Origin: Adiantum capillus-veneris
Lineage: Eukaryota; Streptophyta; Polypodiopsida; Polypodiales; Pteridaceae
Length of the DNA stretch: 64,000 nucleotides
Direction: 5' to 3'
Assembly: GCA_014529385.2 (NCBI GenBank)
Contig: CM043942.1
Span: 107,337,141-107,401,140 of the forward strand
Shown here piece after piece: positions 21,774-32,296 of the stretch (positions within the stretch are counted from its first letter, which is position 1; every line of letters begins with the position of its first letter). The translations under genes and the position numbers were made by a program. Below the pieces are notes generated by a model. It did not search any database. It was not told the DNA's origin and was given only the letters and a program-made list of their open reading frames with translations.

Positions 21774-24650
21774 TGCAATAACTATAACTACACTTCCCCT
21801 TATATACTCTTCATGACCATATCTTGATCAAGATTAATAAGAAGCAATTTGGACTCTATTGTTTTTTTTGTTGTGCAAGAGCACCATATCTCTACCATAT
21901 TTTGAGTTTTTTAGTAACTCGAATTAGATTTGTAACATTATATGTGTAAATTGCTTCTTGTTTTTACTATTTTGTACATAAAAAGGTATAATAGAGTAGA
22001 TTCCAATCTCTAAATGATATCTAAGGAATAAACCTTGGTAGGATTCCCACCATGCACATGAAGTTTAGAGTGGTATAGTTGCAAAAAATTAAAAAAAAAG
22101 CCAAAAACAGGATCCGTTTTTTTCACACAGTTTAGGTTCAAAAATGTTGTGCAAGAGTAAGCTTAATGGTGAGATCCATATTCCGAAAAAAATGTTTGGT
22201 TTTTTTCAGTTTATAAGGCAAATTTGTGGGTATATAGCACCTAGAAATTCATTTTCATACTCTTCAAATAGTTAAAGCAAAATGGTTACTTAACAGGACA
22301 CAAAAGTGTTTAAGGACATAAAAGTGTCATGTTACCAGTCTAGTGTTAACTGGGTTTGTTGTATACTACGTCTGTTTAATTGAGTTTGTTGTATAATACG
22401 CCTAATTAAAGTGTATTATACGTACCTCATGAAAGTGAGAAAGCAAACAATCAATGTAGCAAGCTCTCGAGGAGGAACTAGCTATCCCATTGGCATCTCA
22501 ACACCACGTGATGCTCTATACTTGGGGGATTCACTAATGGTACTAGGGAGACATCACCTACGTGCACCAAAATTACCCATCTAACCCCTATATACCGAAC
22601 TCTCCTTAGTGTAATTTTATATTCCTTGCCTTAGAAAACCCCCTATTGTACGCGCACTTGCTACCATATGATGACCATAAATGAATACCTTGGGTCGTTT
22701 CTACCACTACTTTTTGCATTGTCAAAGCTACTAGGAGCATCATTATGTATACTTTCTTCACCATATGGTGCATGGATAGCCACTTATGGTTGATCAAAAA
22801 GAGGTGGCATAACACCTTGAAGCAAAACCTTCCTTGGGATTCTTGTGCACTTTCTTCTCATTAACCATCAAGTGCATGAGGAGTAGCAAGTTCTCTCCTT
22901 ATGCCATGTTTATCATTATCACAAAAATGTGTACAGGCATCCAATCTTCCCGACATGTATGATCATGTCTCTTTTATGTATATAGATAACCAACGAGTTG
23001 CTTTTATAGCTATATGCAGCAAAACACTTAAAATTTTTTCATATCCTAATGCATACCTAATTTCTATGGTAACTATATGCAGCAAAACACTTAAATTTTT
23101 TTCATATTGTAATGCATACTTAATTTCTATGATCGTTTATAATCATACAGAATATCTTTATTCACTCAAAATAATTCACTCAAAATAATTCACAAGTCTT
23201 AAGGAATCCAAACACACTTGCAATCTCAGGACATTAATAATAAACACCGATATAATTAAGTTGAAGTAAGCATGACTTATCTTTGATCTTCATAATGGCC
23301 ATATACATGATTGATGCAGACTGAAGAACGTAGCCCATGCTTTTATCCACTAATACAAATGGAGGTGAAACGTGCCTAAAAAATCAACAAAATAGCAAAT
23401 TAGTAGATCAACATACCCGATGAATCACACATGCACACAACCAAGAGTGGTACATGATCTAAGAGAGACAGATAACAAAAGAGAGCACCTCCTAGAGTGA
23501 AGTTCTACATAGGCACAAAGAGGTGAAAGGTGAAGAGAGGAGATGAGGAAAATACACAGCACTGGGTGCAATCTTCCCCCATGCAAACGTGAGCATTTGT
23601 CTCTTTCACATATTTATTTATAGATTTAAAAATGATTACAAACACTCTCCGCGAACAACGTAAAATGACCATTGCTCATAAAGAGCTCAAATTCCCATAA
23701 ACTTTATATCCCTTCACATAGTCCATAAACCACCTATCCAATGTAATAAATTAATGTTTATCAATTTCCATTACAATCAATGCAACAAGCTCTACATGAG
23801 GAACTATCTATCCCATTGGCATCTCAATACCACTTGATGCTCTATCCTCGGTGGGGGAGTCACTAATGGTACTAAGGAGACATCATTTACATGCACCAAA
23901 ACTACCTTTTTTACCCCTATGTGCTCTATATTTCTTGCCTTAGAAAAAACCCCTACTATACATGTACTTCCTACCACACAATAACCATAAATGAATACCT
24001 CAGGATTCTACCACTACTATTTTTCATAGCCAGAGCTACTAGGAGCATCGTTATGTATTCTGTCTTCACCACCTGGTGCATGGATAGCCTCTTATGTTTG
24101 ATCAGAAGGAGGTGGCATGACATCTTGAAGCATAATCTTCGTTGCCTCAACATCTTAGGTAGGATTCTTGTGCACTTTTTCCTCATTACCTATCAAGTGT
24201 ATAAGGACGAGTAAGCTCTCAAGACCATATTAGGTAAAGTGGGAAAATCCCAATTCCCAGGTTGGACAACTTTCAATATATCATGTACAAAATATAGAGA
24301 TTTTGTCAAAAATTTGAGTTTCCTTAAGGTCTGATTCCACTTTATGCACATACAATACACAATGAAAACAACTAAAATACCATGGTTTCAATCAATTGGA
24401 TTATTAGGAGACGAGTATATTGCATCCATTATCGTTGTCTATGTTCTACTGTCCTACCTACAACTTATCTCAACATGGAGAGCTTGGTTTCTAGGTCCAC
24501 CACTCGTCCAAGTTAATGTAAAAGTGACTCAAGGTTCACAACTTGTGAAAGCAAGGATCCATTGAGGAATACAATCCACTTGGCTATTTTTCCTTAATTT
24601 ACTGCATGTGACATTCAAGCAAGGTCCGCTTCTAATCTATAACTTCTTAA
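21774..24650. other. Repeat-derived spacer with a 0.4-kb direct duplication
   Basis: No gene accepted. Two related blocks, about 22460-22880 and 23770-24230, share long phrases (CTATCCCATTGGCATCTCAA, CATAAATGAATACCT, GGAGCATC) at roughly 80 percent similarity by eye, in the same orientation. Some minus-strand wording suggests an old copia linker region. A short tandem duplication of about 70 bp containing ATATGCAGCAAAACACTTAAA lies at 23010-23130. The DNA-transposon fragment at about 22060-22346 is listed separately. Confidence 0.5.
22060..22346 (-). mobile_element. Truncated copy of the 45284-46624 DNA transposon family
   Basis: The reverse complement shares with the left part of the 45284 element its terminal inverted repeat (here ACACTAGACTGGTAA, two differences), the ACACTTTT-TGTCC subterminal repeats, TTGCACAACATTT, AACAGG/ATCCTGTTTTTGGC and TTGCAACTATACCACTCTA. 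The other end is missing or diverged beyond recognition. Confidence 0.7.
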
Positions 24651-25760
24651 TTTGAGGCATGGGGAATACATAAAAGATGTAGCATATGCTCTATTGCCTC
24701 ATAGGAAGGTTGGTTTCAAGGTGCACTTATCGAGGCTAGCCTATCTTGGAGAAATGATGGAGCTTTCTTCTCTCCTTGTTTCAATGGAGACTAGGTTGGA
24801 CAAGTGGTGGACCTTTGCTTCTCTCTATGTTTCAATAGAGTTAGCTTGGACAAGTGGTGACCTTGGAACAAAACCCCCATGTAAAACATATCATGGATAT
24901 TCCAAGTGATTAGAAAGATTACCATTTAAGATATAACCTTATAGGTTGGACAACTGGAGCCTGGCTTGGAGAAATGGTGGATCTTTGATTCTCTCCATGT
25001 TTCAATGGAGCCTATTTTGGAGAAATGGTAGAGCTTTCTTTTGTCCATGTTTCAATGGAGCCTAGCTTGGACAATTGGTGGACCTTTGCTTCTCTCTATG
25101 TTTCAATAGAGTTAGCTTAGACACGTGGTGGATCTTCAAACTAAACCAACTATTATCAATGTTTCCTAGCTTGGACAAGTGGTGGAGTGTTTCTCCTCTC
25201 CATGTTTCAATGGAGCTTAGCTTGGACAAGTGTTGGACCTTAAAACAAAAACCCCATGTACAACATAGCATGGATTTTCTAGATTTCAATGGAGTCTAGC
25301 TTTAACAAATGGTGGAGCTTGCCTTCATCCATGTTTCAATGAAACTAGCTTAGACAAGTGGTGGACCTTGTAACAAACCCCCCCATGTACAACATATGAT
25401 TGGTTTTCTAAGTAATGGGAAGGAATACCATTCAAGATATAAACTTATAGCTTGGATAAGTAGTTGACTTTAAAACCAAATTCATCATAATACAATGAAA
25501 TACAGGTCATCCAATTCCTAAATCTTGAGACCAAACCTCCCATGCTATTAGAGATAATATATTGGATAAGTGGTGGACCTTCTATTATTTTCCCATGCCT
25601 AGTTTAGACAACCGGTACACTTTGCAGCTATAAAGGTTGGACGAGTGGTGGAGCCTTGTTTCTATCCATGTTTTAAGGGATCCTAGCTTGGACAAGTGGT
25701 GGACCTTGGAAAAAAGATTCCATGTACAACATATATGAGGTTTTCCATGTTTTAATGGAA
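24650..25760 (-). repeat. Satellite array, reverse orientation (part 1)
   Basis: Repeated variants of CTAGCTTGGACAAGTGGTGGACC, TTCTCTCCATGTTTCAATGGAG and AACCTTATAGGTTGGACAA, which is the reverse complement of the satellite at 40-51 kb. Units of about 50-60 bp are grouped into longer blocks. The three-LTR element C inserted into this array at 25765. Open frames here are chance products of the repeat (recurrent DKWWT translations). Confidence 0.85.
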
Positions 25761-25765
25761 CCTAT

Positions 25766-26710
25766 TGTTGGACGGGAAGCGACTCACACACCCATGAAGT
25801 GCATGCAAACACTACCTAGATCAACATAATGTCAATCGAGGACACAGATGACACGATAGGCACACGGAGGAAATCTCTTAAGCTTGTCAGGCTGAGACCA
25901 TCCTACGCATACAACACTCTGGAAGGCCAACTAAACCACAATCAAGAACCTCACTGCTCTTAACTACACCACCTAGCCACATACACACATGCGGAATGTA
26001 ACTCACCTAATCATGCCAGATTCGTACGAAACTTAAGGAACACCATCCCCTCACTACGATACACTTGTCCCTAAGCTTATACACTCAAAACCCTCACTCA
26101 AAACCCATCTGTGGAAATCGCGTAGGATGACAGAGCCGAATTTTGAAAGTGCTCGAAACTGAAATTTATGAGTACCTATGCGTAGCTTATGTCGCCATGA
26201 TTCTATAGACTACTAGCATGCAGAAAACAGACATTGTTTGATACACTTACGACCACAATTAGCTCGTAGATGCGTCGGCGTGTGCGCTTCGTCTCGTGTG
26301 GAATGCTTCGCATTGTCGCGTAGCTCTCCTCGAGCCTACCACAATGGTGCAGTCGGATCTCCAATGTGTTGAGCGAGCTGGGCGTAGCGAGAGGATGAAG
26401 CTCACGCTCACTCTCTTTCTCTCTCACACACAGTAGATGGCAGCACTAAAACTTGATTATGACAAAAGTCTTTTTACAAAATGACCTAGGTACCTTATAT
26501 ACTAAGGCTACCTTAGGTTTAACCAAAAATGGGGTTGAAAGGGTCAAATGGATTTGTATTTACAATCTGGAAGTGCCATTGCACCCCGGCTTCTGAAACT
26601 AGAATAACTACTCATTAAAAATGACGTTTATAGCCATAATCCGCAACATTTCATAACTCGCAAAAGATAAGACTTTGGAACGAAACTTGAGTTATGTTGT
26701 GTTGTTGACC
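25766..26710 (-). repeat. Element C LTR 1 (outer 3' LTR)
   Basis: Begins TGTTGGACGGGAAGCG after the CCTAT duplication. It matches LTR 2 until GTTGTTGACC (26701-26710), where LTR 2 continues to its terminus but this copy changes into leader sequence. The terminal 12 bp or so and the polypurine tract are therefore deleted. The short open frame 26203-26427 recurs in all three copies and is not accepted as a gene. Confidence 0.85.
26495..26502 (-). promoter_or_regulatory. TATA-like box in element C LTR 1
   Basis: TTATATAC on the plus strand reads GTATATAA on the coding strand, about 735 bp before the LTR end. The same box sits in LTR 2 (29851-29858) and LTR 3 (32071-32078). Confidence 0.6.
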
Positions 26711-29105
26711 TGTAAGATCTGTAGAGCCGCTCTCAGGCTACGTTTTGATATAGAAACTTTTCCGATCCGATACCGTTTGTGAAGGTTATGGCCAAAATAG
26801 GGAAATGCAGTTTAGACTGGTCAAAATGAGTCCAAATTCAATTTTGAAAGAAGATTTGGGATCTCTGTGACTCTGTGAACACTTCTGTATGGTCAAAAGT
26901 ACAGTTGGATGTCTATATGCTCAGAATTTAACAAAATTTGGTCCAGAGACTCCCCTTGAGTCCATCAACACAATGGTATGCTCAGAATTTCAATTGGACC
27001 TAAATATGGCCTTGAGACATCCTACGTGTAGGATGTCTTTTTGCTCAGAATGACTTGAAATTTTCACCTTAGCTTCTCCTTGATGTGCTGATCACAGTGG
27101 TGTGTTCATAAGTTGGTTTGGAGTCCTACATCAAGCTTGAGACATCCTACGCGTAGGATGTCTTTTTGCTCTGTTTCAGCTCAAACTTGCACTGTAGCTT
27201 CCCCTTGATGTGCTTAACTCACAGCTATTTTCACTTTTTGATTCTGACACCTATATGTTGGTAAAATGATCAAGAATCTGTTCCAAAGGCCTGATGTCTG
27301 TTCTGATGAATTCCCAAGTCAAATCAACTCCAAATTGGACAAAAATTGACTAGGAGGCTTGCCTAAGGCTATATGACAGCATGGTATGGTCAAAGTAGAA
27401 TTTTGGTCTCAAAATCATGCAGGAGACATCCTACGCGTAGTATGTCTTTTTGCTCAGAATGAACCCAAATTTGAACTACAAACTCTCCTTAAGGTGCTGG
27501 TCACTCTGGTATGCTCAAAATTAAGTTTGGAGTGTAAAATCACACATATGACATCCTACGCGTAGGATGTCTTTTTGGCCTCTTTGACCCCAGACTTGAC
27601 CCAAAGCTTCCCCTTGATGTTAGCAACCCAATGGTATGCTTAGATTTGAATTTGGATGTCAAAAGACCCCAAAACTAACTATCCTTGCTTTTTCGGTCAA
27701 AAGTGCTATAGTCTGTTCAATCTTCCTTTCACTAACCCAAATGAGATGAAATTTATCACATGCACTCAATACAACATGTATAACATGCACATGAAGTCAC
27801 TCTTTGGTTTGGTCTCAAAATTATGCCTTGGACACAATTTGGGTAGGATGTCTGGCATTTCGCGTCTTTTGGCTTTGATCTGTCAAAATTTGGTCAAATT
27901 TTCACTTTCCAGGTGAAAATAGGGTAAAACCTACCTTCTAAACACACTGGTAACCTCAGATTTTCAAAATTTCCACTAGATCACCCTGTAGACATCCTAC
28001 GCGTAGGATGTCTACTACTGATTTTTTGAGACTGAAGTGTCCCTGATGCTTCCTTATGCTCTCAACAAGTGCAAGTATGCTTCACAATTGCAAAAACATG
28101 CAAAAATCACTCAATTTAAGCCTTTTCTGAAATTTTGCGTTTTTCTGACTCCGCCTTTTGGCTTTTGGTCAACAAAAATAGGGAAAAACATCCAAGTCAA
28201 TATGTAACTAGGGTAAAAGCTACCCTTTGAACCCACTGGTAACCTCAGTTTTCCCAAATTCCTTACCAAAAGTGCCTTGGAGACATCCTACACGTAGGAT
28301 GTCTACTGAAGAAATTTTGGCAGAATTCATCCACAGGCCTCCCCAAGTCTTGAGCACTACTTTTCAAGCATTCCTACCAGTTTTTATGCAAAATTGTGCT
28401 TAGAATCTTAAGTTTCTTGTTTTTGCATTATTGACACTCCGTCTTTGGTCTTTTGGGTGTCAAGAGTTGTTCAAAACTCTAGTTTCAATGTATACTTAGG
28501 GTAAACCCCCCCTTCTGAACACACTGGTGCAGTCAGAATTTTCAAATTTGGTCTCTAGAACCCCTTTGAGACATCCTACGCGTAGGATGTCTATGTTTAC
28601 AGAATTGCAGGTTTTCTTCACAGAACCCTTGCAAATGCTCTTTTATATGCATAGCATCAGTCAGTCATACAAAAATGTCCACAAAAGCTTGTTTAATGCA
28701 TTTTTACCCTCAAAAGCGTGATTTCAAATGCAATCAAGCACTTTAGCAAATAATTCAGTGATGAATAGCTCTAGATCAAAATTGGATCACTTACCTAAAG
28801 CTACTCCTACAAATCATATAGGGTTTTGCATCTATGAGTAGAAAAGCACTTCACTGCCACACACGGACTAGTAAACGCTTTTATCACCTCACAAATCACT
28901 CGACCACCAACAACTACTCTAATCCACATATCCTAACTAAACCTATCTAGTCGCAGACCCTCGGCAAGACACACGCTTCCTGGCTATCCACTTGATCGCG
29001 AAATATCCTCTTCAGGATCAACTTAAGAAAAACGCTTTCTTTAGCCAAAACTAAATCAAGCAACCATCACACGAGTGTTAGTAGGAAACCTACTTAGGTC
29101 CTTGT
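26711..29105 (-). other. Element C leader region
   Basis: Non-coding stretch between LTR 1 and the primer site. Its low-coordinate end (26711-26760, with AGATCTGTAG and CTACGTTTTGATA) matches element A just before gag (5070-5115, inverted), so everything from gag to the 3' LTR start has been deleted at 26710. The rest is the palindrome array. Confidence 0.75.
27016..28591 (-). repeat. Leader array with a second CGCG-centred palindrome
   Basis: Copies of the 22-bp palindrome whose core is ACATCCTACGCGTAGGATGT occur at 27016, 27141, 27424, 27550, 27991, 28282 and 28570, plus a degenerate one at 27831. Steps are about 283 to 291 bp or roughly half that (125-160). Four copies are perfect palindromes; the others differ by one base. 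Spacers share phrases such as CTCCCCTTGATGTGCT and TGGTATGCTCA. Same position (primer site to gag), period and design as in element A, but a different palindrome. Confidence 0.9.
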
Positions 29106-29124
29106 GTCCCCGGTAACGGCGCCA
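29106..29124 (-). other. Primer binding site of element C, tRNA-Asp type
   Basis: On the minus strand TGGCGCCGTTACCGGGGAC follows the LTR 2 end after a single T, exactly as in element A. It is one mismatch from full complementarity to plant tRNA-Asp. Confidence 0.9.
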
Positions 29125-29125
29125 A

Positions 29126-30078
29126 TGTTGGATGGGAAGCGACTCACACACCCATGAAGTGCATGCAAACACTACCTAGATCAACATAATGTCAATCGAG
29201 GACACAGATGACACGATAGGCACACGGAGGAAATCTCTTAAGCTTGTCAGGCTGAGACCATCCTACACATACAACACTCTGGAAGGCCAACTAAACCACA
29301 ATCAACTCACTGCTCTCAACTACACCACCTAGCCACATACACACATGCGGAAGGTAACTCACCTAATCATGCCAGATTCGTATGAAACTTAAGTAACACC
29401 ATCCCCTCACTAGGATACACTTGTCCATAAGCTTCTACACTCAAAACCCTCACTCAAAACCCATCTGTGGAAATCGCGTAGGATGACAGAGCCGAATTTT
29501 GAAAGTGCTCGAAACTGAAATTTATGAGTACCTATGCGTAGCTTATGTCGCCACGATTCTATAGACTACTAGCACGCAGAAAATAGACATTGTTTGATAC
29601 ACTTACGACCACAATTAGCTCGTAGATGTGTCGGCGTGTGCGCTTCGTCTCGTGTGGAATGCTTCGCATTGTCGTGTAGCTCTCCTCGAGCCTACCGCAA
29701 TGGTGAAGTCGGATCTCCAATGTGTTGAGCGAGCCGGGCGTAGCGAGAGGATGAAGCTCACGCTCACTCTCTTTCTCTCTCACACACAGTAGACGGCAGC
29801 GCTAAAACTTGATTATGATAAAAGTATTTTTACAAAATGACCTAGGTACCTTATATACTAAGGCTACCTTAGGTTTAACCAAAAATGGGGTTGAAAGGGT
29901 CAAATGGCTTTGTATTTACAATCTGGAAGTGCCATTGCACCGCGGCTTTTGAAACTAGAATAACTACTCATTAAAAATGACGTTTATAGCCATAATCCGC
30001 AACATTTCATAACTCGCAAAAGATAAGACTTTGGAACGAAACTTGAGTTATGTTGTGTTGTTGACCCAACGGTCAACA
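29126..30078 (-). repeat. Element C LTR 2 (shared middle LTR)
   Basis: 953 bp, the only complete copy. It serves as 5' LTR for the leader on its left (primer site adjacent) and as 3' LTR for the region on its right (polypurine tract adjacent). Its right terminus carries the inverted repeat TGTTGACC-CAAC-GGTCAACA. It has a TATA-like box at 29851-29858. Confidence 0.9.
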
Positions 30079-30090
30079 TTCCCCCCTTCC
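30079..30090 (-). other. Polypurine tract of element C
   Basis: TTCCCCCCTTCC on the plus strand, a purine run on the coding strand, abuts LTR 2 and marks it as a 3' LTR for the segment to the right. Confidence 0.8.
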
Positions 30091-30139
30091 GCGTTCATGT
30101 TGTCCCCGACATGACCTGATTGTCGATGGTGATGTGGTC

Positions 30140-30480
30140 TTTGCTATCGTTTTGTTGTTGGAAATAAAGTATAGACTAAAGCCTTTGTAGTAGCTTGTCT
30201 TGTTCATGCAATCCGATGTACATAGTCTTCACATGATTCAGGAAAATTATATTTGATGACGAACTTTATGTCTTTCACATCCACGCTCTGAGCTACAGCA
30301 TCTGGTTCTGTCATTATAGGTCTACTGCCTGATCTAAATTCAAAAAGAACCCAATGTTGTTTAACTTGACTCTTATCATCATGGATAGAGAAAGCTCCAT
30401 CCATCATTTGCTCCAGCAAATCTGTCAATTCGGAGTATTTGTGATTCTCAGAAACAACTTCTACAATCTGTAGAATTGAG
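30140..30480 (-). pseudogene. Captured DEAD-box RNA helicase fragment
   Basis: A minus-strand frame (30204-30428, readable on both sides) corresponds to the second RecA-like domain of a plant DEAD-box helicase. It shows FSIHDDKSQVKQHWVL (family SIHGDKSQ), VDVKDIKFVIKYNFPE (family LDVKDIKFVINYDFP) and CEDYVHRIA, with recognisable continuation after a TGA where the HRIGRTGRAG motif should be. Upstream, KYSELTDLLEQMMDG is joined directly to the SIH motif, so about 30 residues are missing. The conserved ARGLD region is altered (AVAQSVD). It lies between the polypurine tract and a second copy of the LTR start. It is inactive and intronless over this span, which suggests capture through RNA. Confidence 0.8.
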
Positions 30481-30525
30481 TGATTGGCTTTCTAATCTTG
30501 TGAGGCAATGACAACTTTGTATGAT

Positions 30526-30556
30526 TTATGTTGTGATGTTGACCCAACGGTCAACA
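30526..30556 (-). repeat. Orphan copy of the LTR terminus
   Basis: About 30 bp (TTATGTTGTG...GGTCAACA) repeat the right-hand end of LTR 2, including the TGTTGACC/GGTCAACA inverted repeat, on the far side of the helicase fragment. It suggests a template switch at the first U3 bases during reverse transcription. Confidence 0.7.
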
Positions 30557-31594
30557 CTTTCCTGTTGTTTTGGCTTCATCTGTTGCACTGCTTGTATCTT
30601 TGTCAAAACACAACAAGAACTATGATCCATTAGAGCGGACATCTATCATCATAACCATTCATCTTTTGAGATCCTCTGATTACTTTTATGTCTCCTCTTC
30701 ATCAATGGTGACTTCTTTGTTTCTGTGCAATCATGTTGTTAGTGTTGTCTGCAGCTTTGTCATTGTAGGACATTCTTCGACTCGCCATTGAGGAGAAGTA
30801 TGCTATGATCGGAAATTGGTGCTCCAATTCATTTGTCATTTGATTTGAGTAGCATTTCCTTATTGTTGATGTAGAAGAAATATGTACAAGAGGATGGTGA
30901 TAGGTGTCTTTAGATTAGGGTCTAAAACCTGGATGACCATAGGAAAAAACCCAGTGGGAAAAAAATGCCTTTGGTATACGCTCTTATTGGAGTTGACCAG
31001 TTGAACGTGAAGTACATGTTCATGAAAGTTGAGTGCTTGGGTGAAACATGGAAAGAGTGCCTGATGCAAGTGCCAATTATGGGACACTCTATATGCATAT
31101 GAGAAATTTGTCACCAAAAGCATGCAATGTGAAAGAAGGAGATGATGGGTGTTTCGAGGAATAAATGTAGTACATGTGACATCAAAAGATGTCTCAATAG
31201 CTTCCACCTTTCCAAGAAGGGTTTTCGATGTAGAAGTTTCTCCACTCGTATCTCATAGTGCTCAGTACGTGAGTGTCTTTTGGACCTTCTCCTTCACTTC
31301 ACAAGACTTAAGTATAGTAGACTTCGACTCTTCTACTCACCTATACCAGCATGAGCGACACAACGTAAATATGCTCAACTCTTCCATCTTGAGCAGTACC
31401 TAGAATAGCTAAGACGCTTAGACCACAGAGAATATTACTTGAAGCTTTGGGACTAACATGCACCTCACTCATTTTGTGGCTTAACGACTCGATTCTGACT
31501 TTTATGACTTGTCGGTTGCCTGTTGACACTGCTTTGTGACAAGTTCTTTGGCTGTTGTAGTGGCTGCTGAGACATACTTCGTGAAGTTTCATCG
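30557..31594 (-). other. Element C 3' untranslated region
   Basis: Non-coding. On the minus strand it matches element A 12890-13560 in order: GAGTTGAGCATA, GCTCATGCTGG, AAAACCCTTCT, a GGCACTCTTT block and CCCACTGGGTTTTTTCC. At about 31595 it jumps into the middle of LTR 3, which marks a deletion of all coding sequence. Confidence 0.6.
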
Positions 31595-32296
31595 TTTTCA
31601 TACAAAACTTAAGGAACACCATCCCCTCACTAGGATACACCTGTCCCTAAGCTTCTACACTCAAAACCCTCACTCAAAACCCATCTGCAGAAAACGCATA
31701 GGATGGCAGAGCCAAATTTTGAAAGTGCCCGAAACTGAAATTTATGAGTACCTATGCGTAGCTTATGTTGCCACGATTCTATAGACTACTAGCACGCAGA
31801 AAACAGACATTGTTTGATACACTTACAACCACAATTAGCTCGTAGATGCGTCGGCGTGTGCGCTTTGTCTTGCGTGGAATGCTTGGCGTTGTCGCGTAGC
31901 TCTCCTCGAGCCTATCGCAATGGTGCATTCGGATGTTCGATGTGTTGAGCGAGCCAGGCGTAGCGAGAGGATGAAGCTCACGCTCACTCTCTTTCTCTCT
32001 CACACACAGTAGACGGCAGCGCTAAAACTTGATTATGATAAAAGTATTTTTACAAAATGACCTAGGTACCTTATATACTAAGGCTACCTTAGGTTTAACC
32101 AAAAATGGGGTTGAAAGGGTCAAATGGCTTTATATTTACAATCTGGAAGTGCCATTGCACCCCGGCTTCTGAAACTAGAATAACTACTCATTACAAATGG
32201 CATTTATAGCCATAATCCGCAACATTTCATAACTCGCAAAAGATAAGACTTGTACGAAACTTGAGTTATGTTGTGTTGTTGACCCAGCGGTCAACA
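31595..32296 (-). repeat. Element C LTR 3 (outer 5' LTR, truncated)
   Basis: Matches LTR 1 and LTR 2 from ACTTAAGGAACACCATCCCC to the terminus GGTCAACA. The first 270 bp or so (inner side) are missing. The CCTAT duplication follows at 32297. Confidence 0.85.

Larger units (their letters stand above)
25766..32296 (-). mobile_element. Element C: compound three-LTR gypsy-type element
   Basis: Three copies of one LTR in the same direction: 25766 to about 26710, 29126-30078, and about 31595-32296 (inner part only missing). The 5-bp duplication CCTAT flanks the outer ends (25761-25765 and 32297-32301), so the whole compound behaves as one insertion. Between LTR 1 and LTR 2 lies the 5' leader with tRNA-Asp primer site and palindrome array. 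Between LTR 2 and LTR 3 lies a 3' region with polypurine tract and a helicase fragment. No gag or pol survives. Leader and 3' region match element A, so A and C belong to one lineage. Confidence 0.85.

Noticed and set aside
26203-26427. 74-codon frame repeated at 29559 and 31779
   Set aside because: It lies in the LTR of element C downstream of the TATA box and is repeated only because the LTR is repeated; substitutions do not favour synonymous sites by eye.
30204-30428. Functional DEAD-box helicase gene
   Set aside because: Only a fragment of one domain, with an internal deletion, altered conserved residues and a stop at the HRIGRTGR motif.
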